From the NCBI RefSeq assembly GCF_001429045.1, contig NZ_LMHY01000011.1, positions 1,117 to 65,116 of the forward strand: 64,000 nt of DNA, in the 5' to 3' direction. The first letter of the stretch is position 1; each line of letters opens with the position of its first letter. The translations under genes and the position numbers were made by a program. This document shows positions 44,336 to 53,219 of the stretch, piece by piece. The DNA comes from Pseudomonas sp. Root71 (GTDB taxonomy: Bacteria; Pseudomonadota; Gammaproteobacteria; Pseudomonadales; Pseudomonadaceae). The notes under the pieces were generated by a model that was given only the letters and a program-made list of their open reading frames with translations, was not told the DNA's origin and searched no databases.

Positions 44336-45687
44336 TGGCCAAACATGAAAGAGGCCTGCGCTTCCAGCCCACTGGCGGCAGCAAGGCCCCGCAAGTCCCG
44401 ACCGGCAAAAAGCAGCGCCTGACCATCGAGCGCCTGGCCAATGACGGTCGCGGTATCGCGTTTTTCGAAGGCCGCACCTGGTTCGTCATCGGCGCATTGG
44501 CCGGTGAAGAGATCGAGGCGCGGGTGCTCGGTGCCCACGGCAAAGTGGTCGAGGCGCGTACCGAGCGGGTGTTCAAGGCCAGTGAGTTACGCCGGCCTGC
44601 ACCGTGCGCCCATGCCGGCCGCTGCGGCGGTTGCAGCGTGCAGCATCTGCCCCACAACGAACAGCTTGCCCTGAAACAGCGCATGCTCGCCGAGCAGTTG
44701 TCGAGGGTCGCGGGCGTCGAACCCGAAGAGTGGGCAGCGCCATTGAGCGGTGCGGAATTCGCTTACCGGCGTCGTGCCCGAGTCGCTGTGCGCTGGGACA
44801 TGAAGGCGAAAAAACTCGAAGTCGGTTTCCGTGCCGCCGGCAGCCAGGACATCGTGGGCATCGATGACTGCCCGGTGCTGGTACAGCCCTTGCAACCGAT
44901 CATGGCCCGCTTGCCCCAGATGCTGCGGCGCTTGAGCAAACCCCAGGCGCTCGGGCATGTGGAGTTGTTCAGTGGCTCGACGCTGGCTGTGTTGCTGCGG
45001 CACATGGCACCGTTGTCCGACGCCGACCTGACGATCCTCAAGGAATTCTGTGCGTTCCATGAAGCCCAGTTGTGGCTGCATGGCGACGGCGAACCGCAAC
45101 CGGTCGAGGCCGATCAGTCGTTGGGCTATCGCCTTGAACAGTGGGACCTGGAGTTGGCGTATCGTCCAGGGGATTTCATCCAGGTCAACGCCGCCGTTAA
45201 CGAAGCGATGGTCGCCCAGGCGCTGGACTGGCTGAAGCCGACAGCGGATGAGCGGGTACTTGACCTGTTCTGTGGCCTGGGCAACTTTGCCTTGCCGTTG
45301 GCCAAGGCCGCTCGTGAAGTGGTGGCGGTCGAAGGCGTGCAGGTGATGGTCGATCGGGCCGCGGCGAATGCGGCTAGCAACAATCTGCATAACGCGAAGT
45401 TTTTTCAGGCCGATTTATCCCAGCCTTTGACAGGCGCCGAATGGGCCGCCGAAGGCTTTTGTGCGGTACTCTTGGACCCACCGCGTGACGGTGCTTTCGA
45501 GGTCGTGCGCAAGCTCAAGAGCCTTGGCGCCGAGCGATTGGTGTATGTGTCGTGCAACCCTGCAACTCTGGCGCGCGACACGGTCGAATTGATCAAGCAG
45601 GGCTACCGGTTAAAACGTGCCGGGATTCTCGATATGTTTCCTCAAACGGCACATGTCGAGGCCATGGCGTTATTTGAAGCGAGCTAG
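44335..45687 (+). CDS. rlmD: 23S rRNA (uracil-1939-C5)-methyltransferase RlmD
   Basis: A 450-residue enzyme. The N-terminal TRAM domain is at about 25-83. Cysteines C91, C97 and C100 ([10 protein letters not shown]) plus a Cys in DDCPVL (about 178) bind a 4Fe-4S cluster. The SAM site is [15 protein letters not shown]. The catalytic Cys is in [13 protein letters not shown]. Coupled to cysM upstream; relA starts 122 bases downstream. Confidence 0.95.
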   Translation: MAKHERGLRFQPTGGSKAPQVPTGKKQRLTIERLANDGRGIAFFEGRTWFVIGALAGEEIEARVLGAHGKVVEARTERVFKASELRRPAPCAHAGRCGGCSVQHLPHNEQLALKQRMLAEQLSRVAGVEPEEWAAPLSGAEFAYRRRARVAVRWDMKAKKLEVGFRAAGSQDIVGIDDCPVLVQPLQPIMARLPQMLRRLSKPQALGHVELFSGSTLAVLLRHMAPLSDADLTILKEFCAFHEAQLWLHGDGEPQPVEADQSLGYRLEQWDLELAYRPGDFIQVNAAVNEAMVAQALDWLKPTADERVLDLFCGLGNFALPLAKAAREVVAVEGVQVMVDRAAANAASNNLHNAKFFQADLSQPLTGAEWAAEGFCAVLLDPPRDGAFEVVRKLKSLGAERLVYVSCNPATLARDTVELIKQGYRLKRAGILDMFPQTAHVEAMALFEAS

Positions 45688-45809
45688 GATGCTCGTCTGG
45701 TCCGACTGGCCCGCCCGTGCAGCCGCGCACCCAGCCCGACGTGGGCGCACGGGCAACGAAGGTCAGCGATTTGACGCATTGAATCTGCGTCGTAGGGAAG
45801 GTAAGCAAG

Positions 45810-48053
45810 ATGGTACAGGTGAGAGCACACCAGCCGATCAACACCGACGGCAGTATCAATCTCGAGGCTTGGCTCGATCATGCGGTCAGTGTCGATCTGG
45901 CACTGGATCGCGAAGCCTTGAAAGAGGCCTGCGAGTACGCTCGGGAGGCCGAACAACAAGCCAATGCGGCACAGAATCTGTGGTCGGAAGGTAACTCGAC
46001 TTTCCGTACCGGGCTTGAGATCGCCGAGATCCTCGCCGATCTCAAGCTCGACCAGGACTCCTTGGTCGCCGCGATCCTGTATCGAGGCGTGCGCGAAAAT
46101 CAGATCAAGTTGCCGGCCGTCAGCCAGCGCTTCGGTCCGGTGGTGTCCAAGCTCATCGACGGCGTGCAGCGCATGGCCGCGATCAGCGACAGCCTGAGCC
46201 CGCGCAAATCCCTGGTGCTGGGCACTCAGGGCCAGGTGGAAAACCTGCGCAAGATGCTGGTGGCCATGGTCGACGACGTTCGCGTCGCCCTGATCAAGCT
46301 GGCCGAACGCACGTGCGCGATCCGCGCGGTGAAAACCGCCGACGACGAAAAACGCAACCGCGTGGCCCGTGAAGTCTTCGACATCTACGCACCGCTGGCC
46401 CATCGCCTGGGTATCGGTCACATCAAGTGGGAACTGGAAGACTTGTCCTTCCGTTACCTTGAGCCCGACCAGTACAAGCAGATTGCCAAGTTGCTCCATG
46501 AGCGGCGACTGGATCGCGAGCGTTTCATCAGCGACGTGATGAGCCAGCTGAAAAACGAATTGCAGGCCACCGGTGTCGATGCCGACATCAGCGGCCGGGC
46601 CAAGCACATCTATTCGATCTGGCGCAAAATGCAGCGCAAGGGTCTGGAGTTCAGCCAGATCTACGACGTGCGTGCCGTTCGCGTGCTGGTGCCGGAAATG
46701 CGCGATTGCTACACCGCGCTCGGCATCGTTCACACCCTGTGGCGACACATCCCGAAAGAGTTCGACGACTACATCGCCAACCCCAAGGAAAACGGCTATC
46801 GCTCGCTGCACACGGCGGTAATCGGGCCCGAGGGCAAGGTGCTGGAAGTGCAGATCCGCACCCATGCGATGCACGAAGAAGCCGAACTCGGCGTTTGCGC
46901 GCACTGGCGCTACAAGGGCACCGACGTCAAGTCCGGTTCCAATCATTACGAAGAGAAAATCTCCTGGCTGCGCCAGGTGCTCGAATGGCACGAAGAGCTG
47001 GGCGACATCGGTGGCCTGGCGGAACAGCTGCGGGTCGATATCGAGCCGGACCGGGTCTATATCTTCACCCCGGACGGTCACGCCATCGACTTGCCGAAGG
47101 GCGCGACCCCGCTGGACTTCGCCTACCGCGTCCACACCGAAATCGGTCACAACTGCCGTGGCGCCAAGATCAACGGGCGCATCGTGCCGCTCAACTACAG
47201 CCTGCAAACCGGTGAACAGGTCGAGATCATCACCAGCAAGCACGGCACCCCGAGCCGCGACTGGTTGAACCCGAACCTGGGCTACGTCACTACGTCGCGG
47301 GCACGGGCCAAGATCGTTCACTGGTTCAAGTTGCAGGCTCGTGACCAGAACGTCGCGGCCGGTAAAACGCTGCTTGAGCGCGAGCTTAATCGCCTCGGTC
47401 TGCCGGCGGTGGATTTCGACAAGCTGGCCGACAAGGCCAATATGAAAACCGCCGAAGACCTGTTCGCGGCCCTCGGTGCTGGCGACTTGCGCCTGGCGCA
47501 ACTGGTCAACCTGGCGCAGCAACTGGTCGAGCCGGAGCGTGGCAACGAACAGCTTGAACTCATACCGCGCAAGGCCACTGGCTACAAACCGGGCAAGCGC
47601 GGCGATATCCAGATCCAGGGCGTCGGCAACCTGATGACCCAGATGGCCGGCTGCTGCCAGCCGCTGCCGGGAGATGCCATCGTCGGTTACATCACCCAGG
47701 GCCGCGGGGTGAGCATTCACCGCCAGGACTGCGCCTCGGTGCTGCAACTGAGCGGGCGTGAGCCAGAGCGGATCATCCAGGTCAGTTGGGGCCCGGTGCC
47801 GGTGCTCACCTATCCGGTGGACATCGTCATCCGCGCCTACGACCGTTCCGGGTTGCTGCGTGACGTCTCGCAGGTCTTGCTCAATGAGCGAATCAACGTG
47901 CTGGCGGTCAACACTCGCTCGAACAAGGAGGACAACACTGCGTTGATGTCCCTGACCATCGAGATTCCGGGGCTGGATGCGTTGGGGCGGTTGTTGGGGC
48001 GGATTTCCCAGTTGCCGAACATCATCGAAACCCGGCGTAACCGTACGCCATGA
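45810..48053 (+). CDS. relA: (p)ppGpp synthetase RelA
   Basis: A 747-residue protein, the family's standard size in Pseudomonas. The N-terminal HD-like domain lacks the intact hydrolase HD motif (about 30-190). The synthetase domain is at about 240-370 (YDVRAVRVLV, IANPKENGYRSLHTAV), TGS at about 410-470, a zinc-finger-like region with GCCQPLPGD (about 615), and a C-terminal ACT domain. It makes the alarmone at stalled ribosomes. The start GTG/ATG region is preceded by AAGGTAAGCAAG. Confidence 0.96.
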   Translation: MVQVRAHQPINTDGSINLEAWLDHAVSVDLALDREALKEACEYAREAEQQANAAQNLWSEGNSTFRTGLEIAEILADLKLDQDSLVAAILYRGVRENQIKLPAVSQRFGPVVSKLIDGVQRMAAISDSLSPRKSLVLGTQGQVENLRKMLVAMVDDVRVALIKLAERTCAIRAVKTADDEKRNRVAREVFDIYAPLAHRLGIGHIKWELEDLSFRYLEPDQYKQIAKLLHERRLDRERFISDVMSQLKNELQATGVDADISGRAKHIYSIWRKMQRKGLEFSQIYDVRAVRVLVPEMRDCYTALGIVHTLWRHIPKEFDDYIANPKENGYRSLHTAVIGPEGKVLEVQIRTHAMHEEAELGVCAHWRYKGTDVKSGSNHYEEKISWLRQVLEWHEELGDIGGLAEQLRVDIEPDRVYIFTPDGHAIDLPKGATPLDFAYRVHTEIGHNCRGAKINGRIVPLNYSLQTGEQVEIITSKHGTPSRDWLNPNLGYVTTSRARAKIVHWFKLQARDQNVAAGKTLLERELNRLGLPAVDFDKLADKANMKTAEDLFAALGAGDLRLAQLVNLAQQLVEPERGNEQLELIPRKATGYKPGKRGDIQIQGVGNLMTQMAGCCQPLPGDAIVGYITQGRGVSIHRQDCASVLQLSGREPERIIQVSWGPVPVLTYPVDIVIRAYDRSGLLRDVSQVLLNERINVLAVNTRSNKEDNTALMSLTIEIPGLDALGRLLGRISQLPNIIETRRNRTP

Positions 48054-48064
48054 TCGGCACCCTT

Positions 48065-48141
48065 GTAGGAGCTGCCGCAGGCTGCGATCTTTTGATCTTG
48101 TTTTTTAACATCAAAAGATCGCAGCCTGCGGCAGCTCCTAC
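48065..48141. repeat. REPIN, GTAGGAGCTG family
   Basis: Perfect inverted REP pair (GTAGGAGCTGCCGCAGGC... and its complement) with an AT-rich loop, in the 116-base gap between relA and mazG. It can fold into one long hairpin in the transcript 28 bases before mazG. Confidence 0.95.
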
Positions 48142-48169
48142 AGGGGCCTGCGTCTAAATGAGATTGTCG

Positions 48170-49003
48170 ATGCACAGCCTTGAAGACCTGCTTCACCTGA
48201 TGAACCGCCTGCGCGACCCGCAGTACGGTTGCCCGTGGGACATCAAGCAAACTTACGCCACCATCGTCCCCCACACTCTGGAAGAAGCCTACGAAGTCGC
48301 CGACGCCATTGAGCGCGGTGATTTCGATCACTTGCAGGGTGAGCTCGGTGACCTGTTGTTCCAGGTGGTGTATTACAGCCAGTTGGCCCGGGAAGAAGGG
48401 CGCTTCGAGTTTGATGGCGTGGTCGACAGCATCACCCGCAAGCTGATCCGTCGTCACCCCCATGTGTTCCCTGCGGGCGATCTCTATGCGCCACTGGATG
48501 TCCCGCGCCTGAGCGAAGAGCAGGTCAAGCAGCGTTGGGAAGAGATCAAGGCCGAGGAGCGCGCAGAGAAGTCCTCGGCGCCCGAACAGCTGTCATTGCT
48601 CGATGACGTCCCCGCTGCATTGCCGGCGTTGTCACGTTCGGCGAAATTGCAAAAGCGCGCGGGGCAGGTCGGGTTCGACTGGCCGGACGCCTTGCCGGTG
48701 CTCGACAAAGTGCGTGAGGAGCTCGATGAAGTCCTTGAAGCCATGTCGGAAAATGATCCCGAGGCCGTGGCCGACGAGATCGGTGACCTGCTGTTCTCCG
48801 TGGTGAATCTGGCGCGGCATCTCAAGGTTGATCCGGAAACCGCACTGCGTGGCGCCAACGGCAAGTTTGAAAGACGCTTTCGTTTTATCGAACAGGCATT
48901 GCGCGACACCCGCCGTCCCATGGAAGATTGTACCCTCGAAGAGTTGGACGCCTTGTGGGGCGAAGCCAAACGTCAGGAAAAGAATTTGCCCAGCTGCGGT
49001 TGA
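48170..49003 (+). CDS. mazG: Nucleoside triphosphate pyrophosphohydrolase MazG
   Basis: A 277-residue protein with two tandem MazG domains. The first has CPWDIKQTY and the metal-binding EEAYEVADAIE with ELGDLLFQV. The second has the KVREELDEVLEAM and EIGDLLFSVVNLAR motifs. It hydrolyses NTPs and, in E. coli, affects ppGpp levels under stress. The start at 48170 (MHSLEDLLHL) has GAGATTG upstream. It follows relA, a conserved pairing. Confidence 0.94.
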   Translation: MHSLEDLLHLMNRLRDPQYGCPWDIKQTYATIVPHTLEEAYEVADAIERGDFDHLQGELGDLLFQVVYYSQLAREEGRFEFDGVVDSITRKLIRRHPHVFPAGDLYAPLDVPRLSEEQVKQRWEEIKAEERAEKSSAPEQLSLLDDVPAALPALSRSAKLQKRAGQVGFDWPDALPVLDKVREELDEVLEAMSENDPEAVADEIGDLLFSVVNLARHLKVDPETALRGANGKFERRFRFIEQALRDTRRPMEDCTLEELDALWGEAKRQEKNLPSCG

Positions 49004-49031
49004 GCAGTGGCCTAAGTGAGTAATAAGCACC

Positions 49032-49574
49032 ATGAGCATTTCCCTTCGCGACCAGTTGCTCAAAGCAGGGCTGGTCAACCAGAAGCAGGCCAAGCAGGTC
49101 AGCAAAGACAAGCAGAAACAGCAACGCCTGGCCCACAAAGGCCAGATCGAACTGGATGACTCCCAACAGCGGGCGGCACAGGAAGCCATGGCCGAGAAGG
49201 TCAAGCGCGACCAGGAGCTCAACCGCCAGCAGCAGGAAAAGGCCGAGGCCAAGGCCCGTGCCGCGCAGGTCAAGCAATTGATCGAAGTCTCGCGCCTGCC
49301 GAAATTGACGACCGAGGATTACTACAACTTCGTCGACGACAAGAAGGTCAAGCGCATCTGCGTCAACAACCTGATGCGCAACAAGCTCAGCAGCGGTTCT
49401 CTGGCCATCGTGCATCACGCCGGCGGCTACGAAGTGATTCCGCGCGAGGCGGCGCTGAAGATTCAGGAGCGTGATCCGCAACGCATCGTGCAGTTGAATG
49501 TGCAGACCGAAGAAGTCAGCGTCGAGGACGATCCGTACGCGGCCTACAAGATCCCTGATGATCTGATGTGGTAA
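49032..49574 (+). CDS. DUF2058 (YaiL-type) nucleoprotein
   Basis: A 180-residue basic, Lys/Gln-rich protein. The N-terminal part (SLRDQLLKAGLVNQKQAKQ) and a charged coiled-coil (about 20-80) precede a conserved C-terminal domain (LPKLTTEDYYNFVDDKKVKRICVN). It matches the DUF2058/YaiL family, thought to be polynucleotide-associated. No reaction is known. It is co-directional with mazG and ends in a terminator. Confidence 0.87.
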   Translation: MSISLRDQLLKAGLVNQKQAKQVSKDKQKQQRLAHKGQIELDDSQQRAAQEAMAEKVKRDQELNRQQQEKAEAKARAAQVKQLIEVSRLPKLTTEDYYNFVDDKKVKRICVNNLMRNKLSSGSLAIVHHAGGYEVIPREAALKIQERDPQRIVQLNVQTEEVSVEDDPYAAYKIPDDLMW

Positions 49575-49626
49575 ATAGTTCGCCAGTACTAAATATTTGC
49601 TAGTACTTTGCAGGATTAAAAATTTG

Positions 49627-49668
49627 AACCCGAAAGCTCGTATCGATACGATCTTTCGGGTTTTCTTT
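49627..49668 (+). terminator. Terminator after DUF2058 gene
   Basis: AACCCGAAAG/CTTTCGGGTT arms (49627-49636, 49653-49662) enclose a second palindrome CGTATCGATACG and are followed by TTCTTTT. It marks the end of the relA-mazG block. Confidence 0.9.
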
Positions 49669-49756
49669 TGCCAAAAATAATCGCTCTTGAATGAGTGGTT
49701 AGCTGTTTGGCGGGAGGAACTAATGGAATGAATTTAAATGGATAAGGATATCTTTG

Positions 49757-50704
49757 ATGCTGGTAAGTATCGCTTCGTTACGTCAACCCACTTTCAAATC
49801 GCAGTTGTCGCACCCGCGAATGCCCGAACAATCCATTCTCGATTATCTGGACAGTGAACTGGCCGAGCGCGCTTACCTGGTGCGCCGAAAAATCAAGATC
49901 GCTGCTAAGACCGCCCGTGAGAAACATGGTGAGACTGCGTGTGTTTTCTTTACCCTGCCTGAGTTTTTCTGGAATATTCCCTGGCACCAGATCCGCAGTG
50001 AAGAAGAACTGCACGAGCTGAGTTCTGCATACCTGGAGAAGGTACCTGAGTGTGTGACGCTGTTGATCAGCGAACTACCAATGGAGCAATACGGCAAGAT
50101 CGTTTTGCTGGCGGGAAGCTGTGCGACGCTTATCAAGGTAGGAGAGGGGGAGTCGAGTTACTACGATGTTATCAATTACATGCTGACAATTACCAACAAG
50201 GAATATGAGGTCGATATGCCATTGATGTCGATGTGGCCGAAACGCTACGTATCAGGTATCGATTTCGGCAACCATGTTGGCGATGAAGACGGCTATTGGT
50301 TATTTAAGTTGTTTGACGAGGTTGTAGTCAGGGTAAAGGCAGTGAGTAGTGTGCGGGCCGAGCATAGTTATTTTGGTGGATATGAAGGGATGTTTATTAA
50401 CAGCCTCGTTCCGGGCTGCCCATTCAGTATCAATTTATGTCTCGATTATGCAGAGTTGAAAGACGGTGAGCGGGACAAGGAAATTGAACTGACGGGGGCG
50501 AAGATCGATTTTCTGATTGCCTGCGGCATGAAATTCAACTACGGCAAACTGCATCCGTCTTCGCTCCAGTACGCGATCCGTAATGACGGCGCGGGCGACG
50601 GTGAATGCGAGGTGGTGAAACTTGAAGCGGGGCGGATCGTCAGTGTTGTCCCTGCGCTGGTGATCGACGACTCCCTTCATTTGGCGGCTGTTCACATTAC
50701 CTGA
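49757..50704 (+). CDS. Divergent nitrilase-superfamily-like protein
   Basis: A 315-residue protein with AAGGA before the ATG. I do not recognise a specific family, but the order of conserved elements fits a carbon-nitrogen hydrolase: Glu in TLPEFFWNIPW (E69), a strand VLLAGSCATL, Lys in MWPKRYVSG (K162) and Cys in INLCLDYAEL (C228), followed by KIDFLIACGMKF. These would be the Glu-Lys-Cys triad that cleaves amides or nitriles. The region is visibly more AT-rich than its neighbours and lies between two conserved chromosomal blocks, so it is probably acquired. Confidence 0.6.
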   Translation: MLVSIASLRQPTFKSQLSHPRMPEQSILDYLDSELAERAYLVRRKIKIAAKTAREKHGETACVFFTLPEFFWNIPWHQIRSEEELHELSSAYLEKVPECVTLLISELPMEQYGKIVLLAGSCATLIKVGEGESSYYDVINYMLTITNKEYEVDMPLMSMWPKRYVSGIDFGNHVGDEDGYWLFKLFDEVVVRVKAVSSVRAEHSYFGGYEGMFINSLVPGCPFSINLCLDYAELKDGERDKEIELTGAKIDFLIACGMKFNYGKLHPSSLQYAIRNDGAGDGECEVVKLEAGRIVSVVPALVIDDSLHLAAVHIT

Positions 50705-50771
50705 GCCAAGTGGCCCGGTTGCAGCCTGCCCCTGCGTGGGGGGGCAAGCTGCAAGTCTGTAGAGTCTGTCC

Positions 50772-50960
50772 TCAACCGGTTGCGAGCTCGCGTTTGCGCT
50801 CGAGCATTTCCAGTTCGGCCCTGTAGTTTTGCGCGTCGGTCTCGGAGTGGAACATCCCGACCAGCAGGTCTTGTTGATGCACGTCCCAGATCCGGATACC
50901 GGCGGCTACACCCTCGTGGGATTTATGTGAATCGTCGCGTTCAGTTACTTTTACAGTCAT
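50772..50960 (-). CDS. Small uncharacterised protein (62 aa)
   Basis: A 62-residue protein with GGAG seven bases before the ATG. The sequence MTVKVTERDD...GVAAGIRIWDVHQQDLLVGMF and a charged C-terminal helix (AQNYRAELEMLERKREL) look like a genuine small soluble protein. I cannot name its family. It is convergent with the nitrilase-like gene. The 210 bases upstream hold no other gene. Confidence 0.7.
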   Translation of the reverse strand: MTVKVTERDDSHKSHEGVAAGIRIWDVHQQDLLVGMFHSETDAQNYRAELEMLERKRELATG

Positions 50961-51174
50961 CTGCTAGCTCCAATCTCTGTTATCTGCAGCAAGGCGTGTG
51001 CAGGACTCTGTTATAGAGTTTGGTAGCTTGCTAAGTAAATGATTGGGTTTGGTAAGGGTTTTTTGCAAAAACGGCAACAGTGCTGCAGCCCGCGGAATCC
51101 GCGACATTCAGTCGCAGGGCATTTGGTTTCATGACAAAAGCTTCATCTTCAGAGGGTTTTCTCAAGGCAAAAAA

Positions 51175-51203
51175 ACGCCCCGAACCAGTCGGGGCGTTTT
51201 CTT
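51175..51203 (-). terminator. Terminator of fabAB operon
   Basis: ACGCCCCGA-accag-TCGGGGCGT with a T-run on the minus strand (A-run at 51171-51175), 28 bases after the fabB stop. Confidence 0.92.
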
Positions 51204-51224
51204 GCGCGGCGTTATGGCGGGGTA

Positions 51225-52445
51225 TTACTTGCCCTGCCAGCGCTTCAGTACCAGGGTGGCGTTGGTGCCACCGAAACCGAAGCTGTTGCTCATCACGGTG
51301 TTGATGGTGGCGTTTTCGCGGGTCTTGGTCAGCACCGGCAGGTCGGCCACTTCAGGGTCCAGCTCGTCGATGTTGGCGGAGCCGGCAATGAAGTTGCCTT
51401 CCATCATCAGCATGCAGTAGATCGCTTCATGAACGCCGGCGGCGCCCAGGGAGTGACCCGACAAGCTCTTGGTGGAGCTGATGGCCGGTGCCTTGTCGCC
51501 GAACACTTCACGCACACCTTTCATTTCCGCGACGTCGCCGACCGGGGTCGAGGTGCCGTGGGTGTTGAGGTAGTCGATCGGGGTGTCGACGGTGGACAGC
51601 GCCTGCTGCATGCAGCGGATCGCGCCTTCGCCACTAGGGGCAACCATATCGTAGCCGTCGGAGGTCGCGCCGTAGCCAACGATTTCCGCATAGATCTTGG
51701 CGCCGCGGGCCAGAGCGTGTTCCAGCTCTTCAACCACGACCATGCCGCCACCGCCGGCGATGACGAAACCGTCACGGTCAGCATCGTAGGCACGGGAGGC
51801 TTTTTCCGGGGTGTCGTTGCGCTTGCTGGACAGGGCGCCCATGGCGTCGAACAGGAACGACTGACTCCAGTGCTCTTCTTCACCGCCACCGGCGAAGACG
51901 ATGTCCTGCTTGCCCATCTGGATCTGTTCCATGGCGGTACCGATGCAGTGAGCACTGGTGGCGCAGGCAGAAGCGATGGAGTAGTTCAGGCCCTTGATCT
52001 TGAACGGAGTGGCAAGGCATGCCGAAACGGTGCTGCTCATGGTCCGCGTGACGCGGTATGGGCCGACGCGCTTGACGCCTTTCTCGCGCAGGATGTCCAG
52101 CGCTTCCATCTGGTTCAGGGTCGATGCGCCACCGGAACCGGCGATCAGGCCGGTACGCGGGTTGGACACCTGTTCTTCGGTCAGGCCGGAGTCGGTGATG
52201 GCGTCTTTCATGGCCAGGTAGGCATAAGCTGCCGCGTGGCCGACGAAGCGATAGATCTTGCGATCGATCAGTTCTTCAAGGTTGAGGTCAATGGAGCCGG
52301 AAACCTGGCTACGCAGACCCATTTCGGCATATTCCGGGTTGAACCGGATGCCAGGGCGGCTTGCACGCAGGTTAGCGGAGACGGTCTCTTTGTCATTGCC
52401 CAGGCAAGAAACGATGCCCAGACCAGTGATAACGACGCGGCGCAT
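51225..52445 (-). CDS. fabB: Beta-ketoacyl-ACP synthase I FabB
   Basis: A 406-residue thiolase-fold condensing enzyme. The nucleophile is C161 in [11 protein letters not shown]. The two catalytic histidines are in [11 protein letters not shown] (about 296) and SGHSLGAAG (about 331). It elongates unsaturated acyl chains after FabA. It follows fabA by 11 bases in one operon. Confidence 0.96.
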   Translation of the reverse strand: MRRVVITGLGIVSCLGNDKETVSANLRASRPGIRFNPEYAEMGLRSQVSGSIDLNLEELIDRKIYRFVGHAAAYAYLAMKDAITDSGLTEEQVSNPRTGLIAGSGGASTLNQMEALDILREKGVKRVGPYRVTRTMSSTVSACLATPFKIKGLNYSIASACATSAHCIGTAMEQIQMGKQDIVFAGGGEEEHWSQSFLFDAMGALSSKRNDTPEKASRAYDADRDGFVIAGGGGMVVVEELEHALARGAKIYAEIVGYGATSDGYDMVAPSGEGAIRCMQQALSTVDTPIDYLNTHGTSTPVGDVAEMKGVREVFGDKAPAISSTKSLSGHSLGAAGVHEAIYCMLMMEGNFIAGSANIDELDPEVADLPVLTKTRENATINTVMSNSFGFGGTNATLVLKRWQGK

Positions 52446-52456
52446 GCGGATAACCC

Positions 52457-52972
52457 TTAGAAGTTGTCAGTGGAGGTGAACACGCCGACCCGGAGGCCTT
52501 CGGCGGTATAGATTTCGCGACCGTCGACAGTGACCGAACCGTCGGCGATGGCCAGGTTCAGCTTGCCCTTGAGGACGCGCTTGATATGAATGTTATAGGT
52601 GACTTTCTTGGCGGTCGGCAGGACCTGGCCGAAGAATTTCACTTCGCCCGAACCCAGCGCACGGCCACGGCCCGGCAAGCCTTGCCAGCCCAGGAAGAAG
52701 CCTACCAGTTGCCACATGGCGTCGAGGCCCAGGCAGCCCGGCATCACCGGATCGCCTTCGAAGTGGCAGGCGAAGAACCACAGGTCCGGATTGATATCCA
52801 GCTCGGCGACCAATTCACCTTTGCCGTACTTGCCACCTTCTTCGCTGATCAGGGTGATGCGATCAACCATCAGCATGTTCGGGGCGGGCAGTTGCGCGTT
52901 ACCAGGGCCGAACAGCTCACCGCGACTGCAGCGCAGCAGGTCTTCCCGGGTAAAGGCGTTTTGTTTGGTCAT
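52457..52972 (-). CDS. fabA: 3-hydroxydecanoyl-ACP dehydratase/isomerase FabA
   Basis: A 171-residue hotdog enzyme with the FabA active site exactly at the classical positions H70 and D84 ([24 protein letters not shown]). It dehydrates 3-hydroxydecanoyl-ACP and isomerises the double bond to start unsaturated fatty acid synthesis. First gene of fabAB. The 250 bases upstream (52973-53219) carry its promoter region but no recognised operator. Confidence 0.97.
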   Translation of the reverse strand: MTKQNAFTREDLLRCSRGELFGPGNAQLPAPNMLMVDRITLISEEGGKYGKGELVAELDINPDLWFFACHFEGDPVMPGCLGLDAMWQLVGFFLGWQGLPGRGRALGSGEVKFFGQVLPTAKKVTYNIHIKRVLKGKLNLAIADGSVTVDGREIYTAEGLRVGVFTSTDNF

Positions 52973-53219
52973 GCGAGCTCCTCAATAGTCCCATGCGGCA
53001 GGTGGGGCAAATCTTCCCGGCCGATCGAAGCGTTCATGCCTCGAACCGGCAGCCTACTCATAGACTATTGCGTTGTGGTGAAAGTCACAGCACCAAGGAC
53101 ATGAATGTACACTTGTGCACTGAAATTTTTATTCAAGCCCCTTTTCGGGCCTGTTCGGGTGCCTAAGACTGCCGCACTTTCGCCTTTCACGCCAGTCACA
53201 GATGGTCGAAAGGCCTGTA

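Noticed and set aside
45684..47747. A 687-codon open frame on the minus strand, opposite relA
   Set aside because: Antisense shadow of relA. No motif and no start signal.
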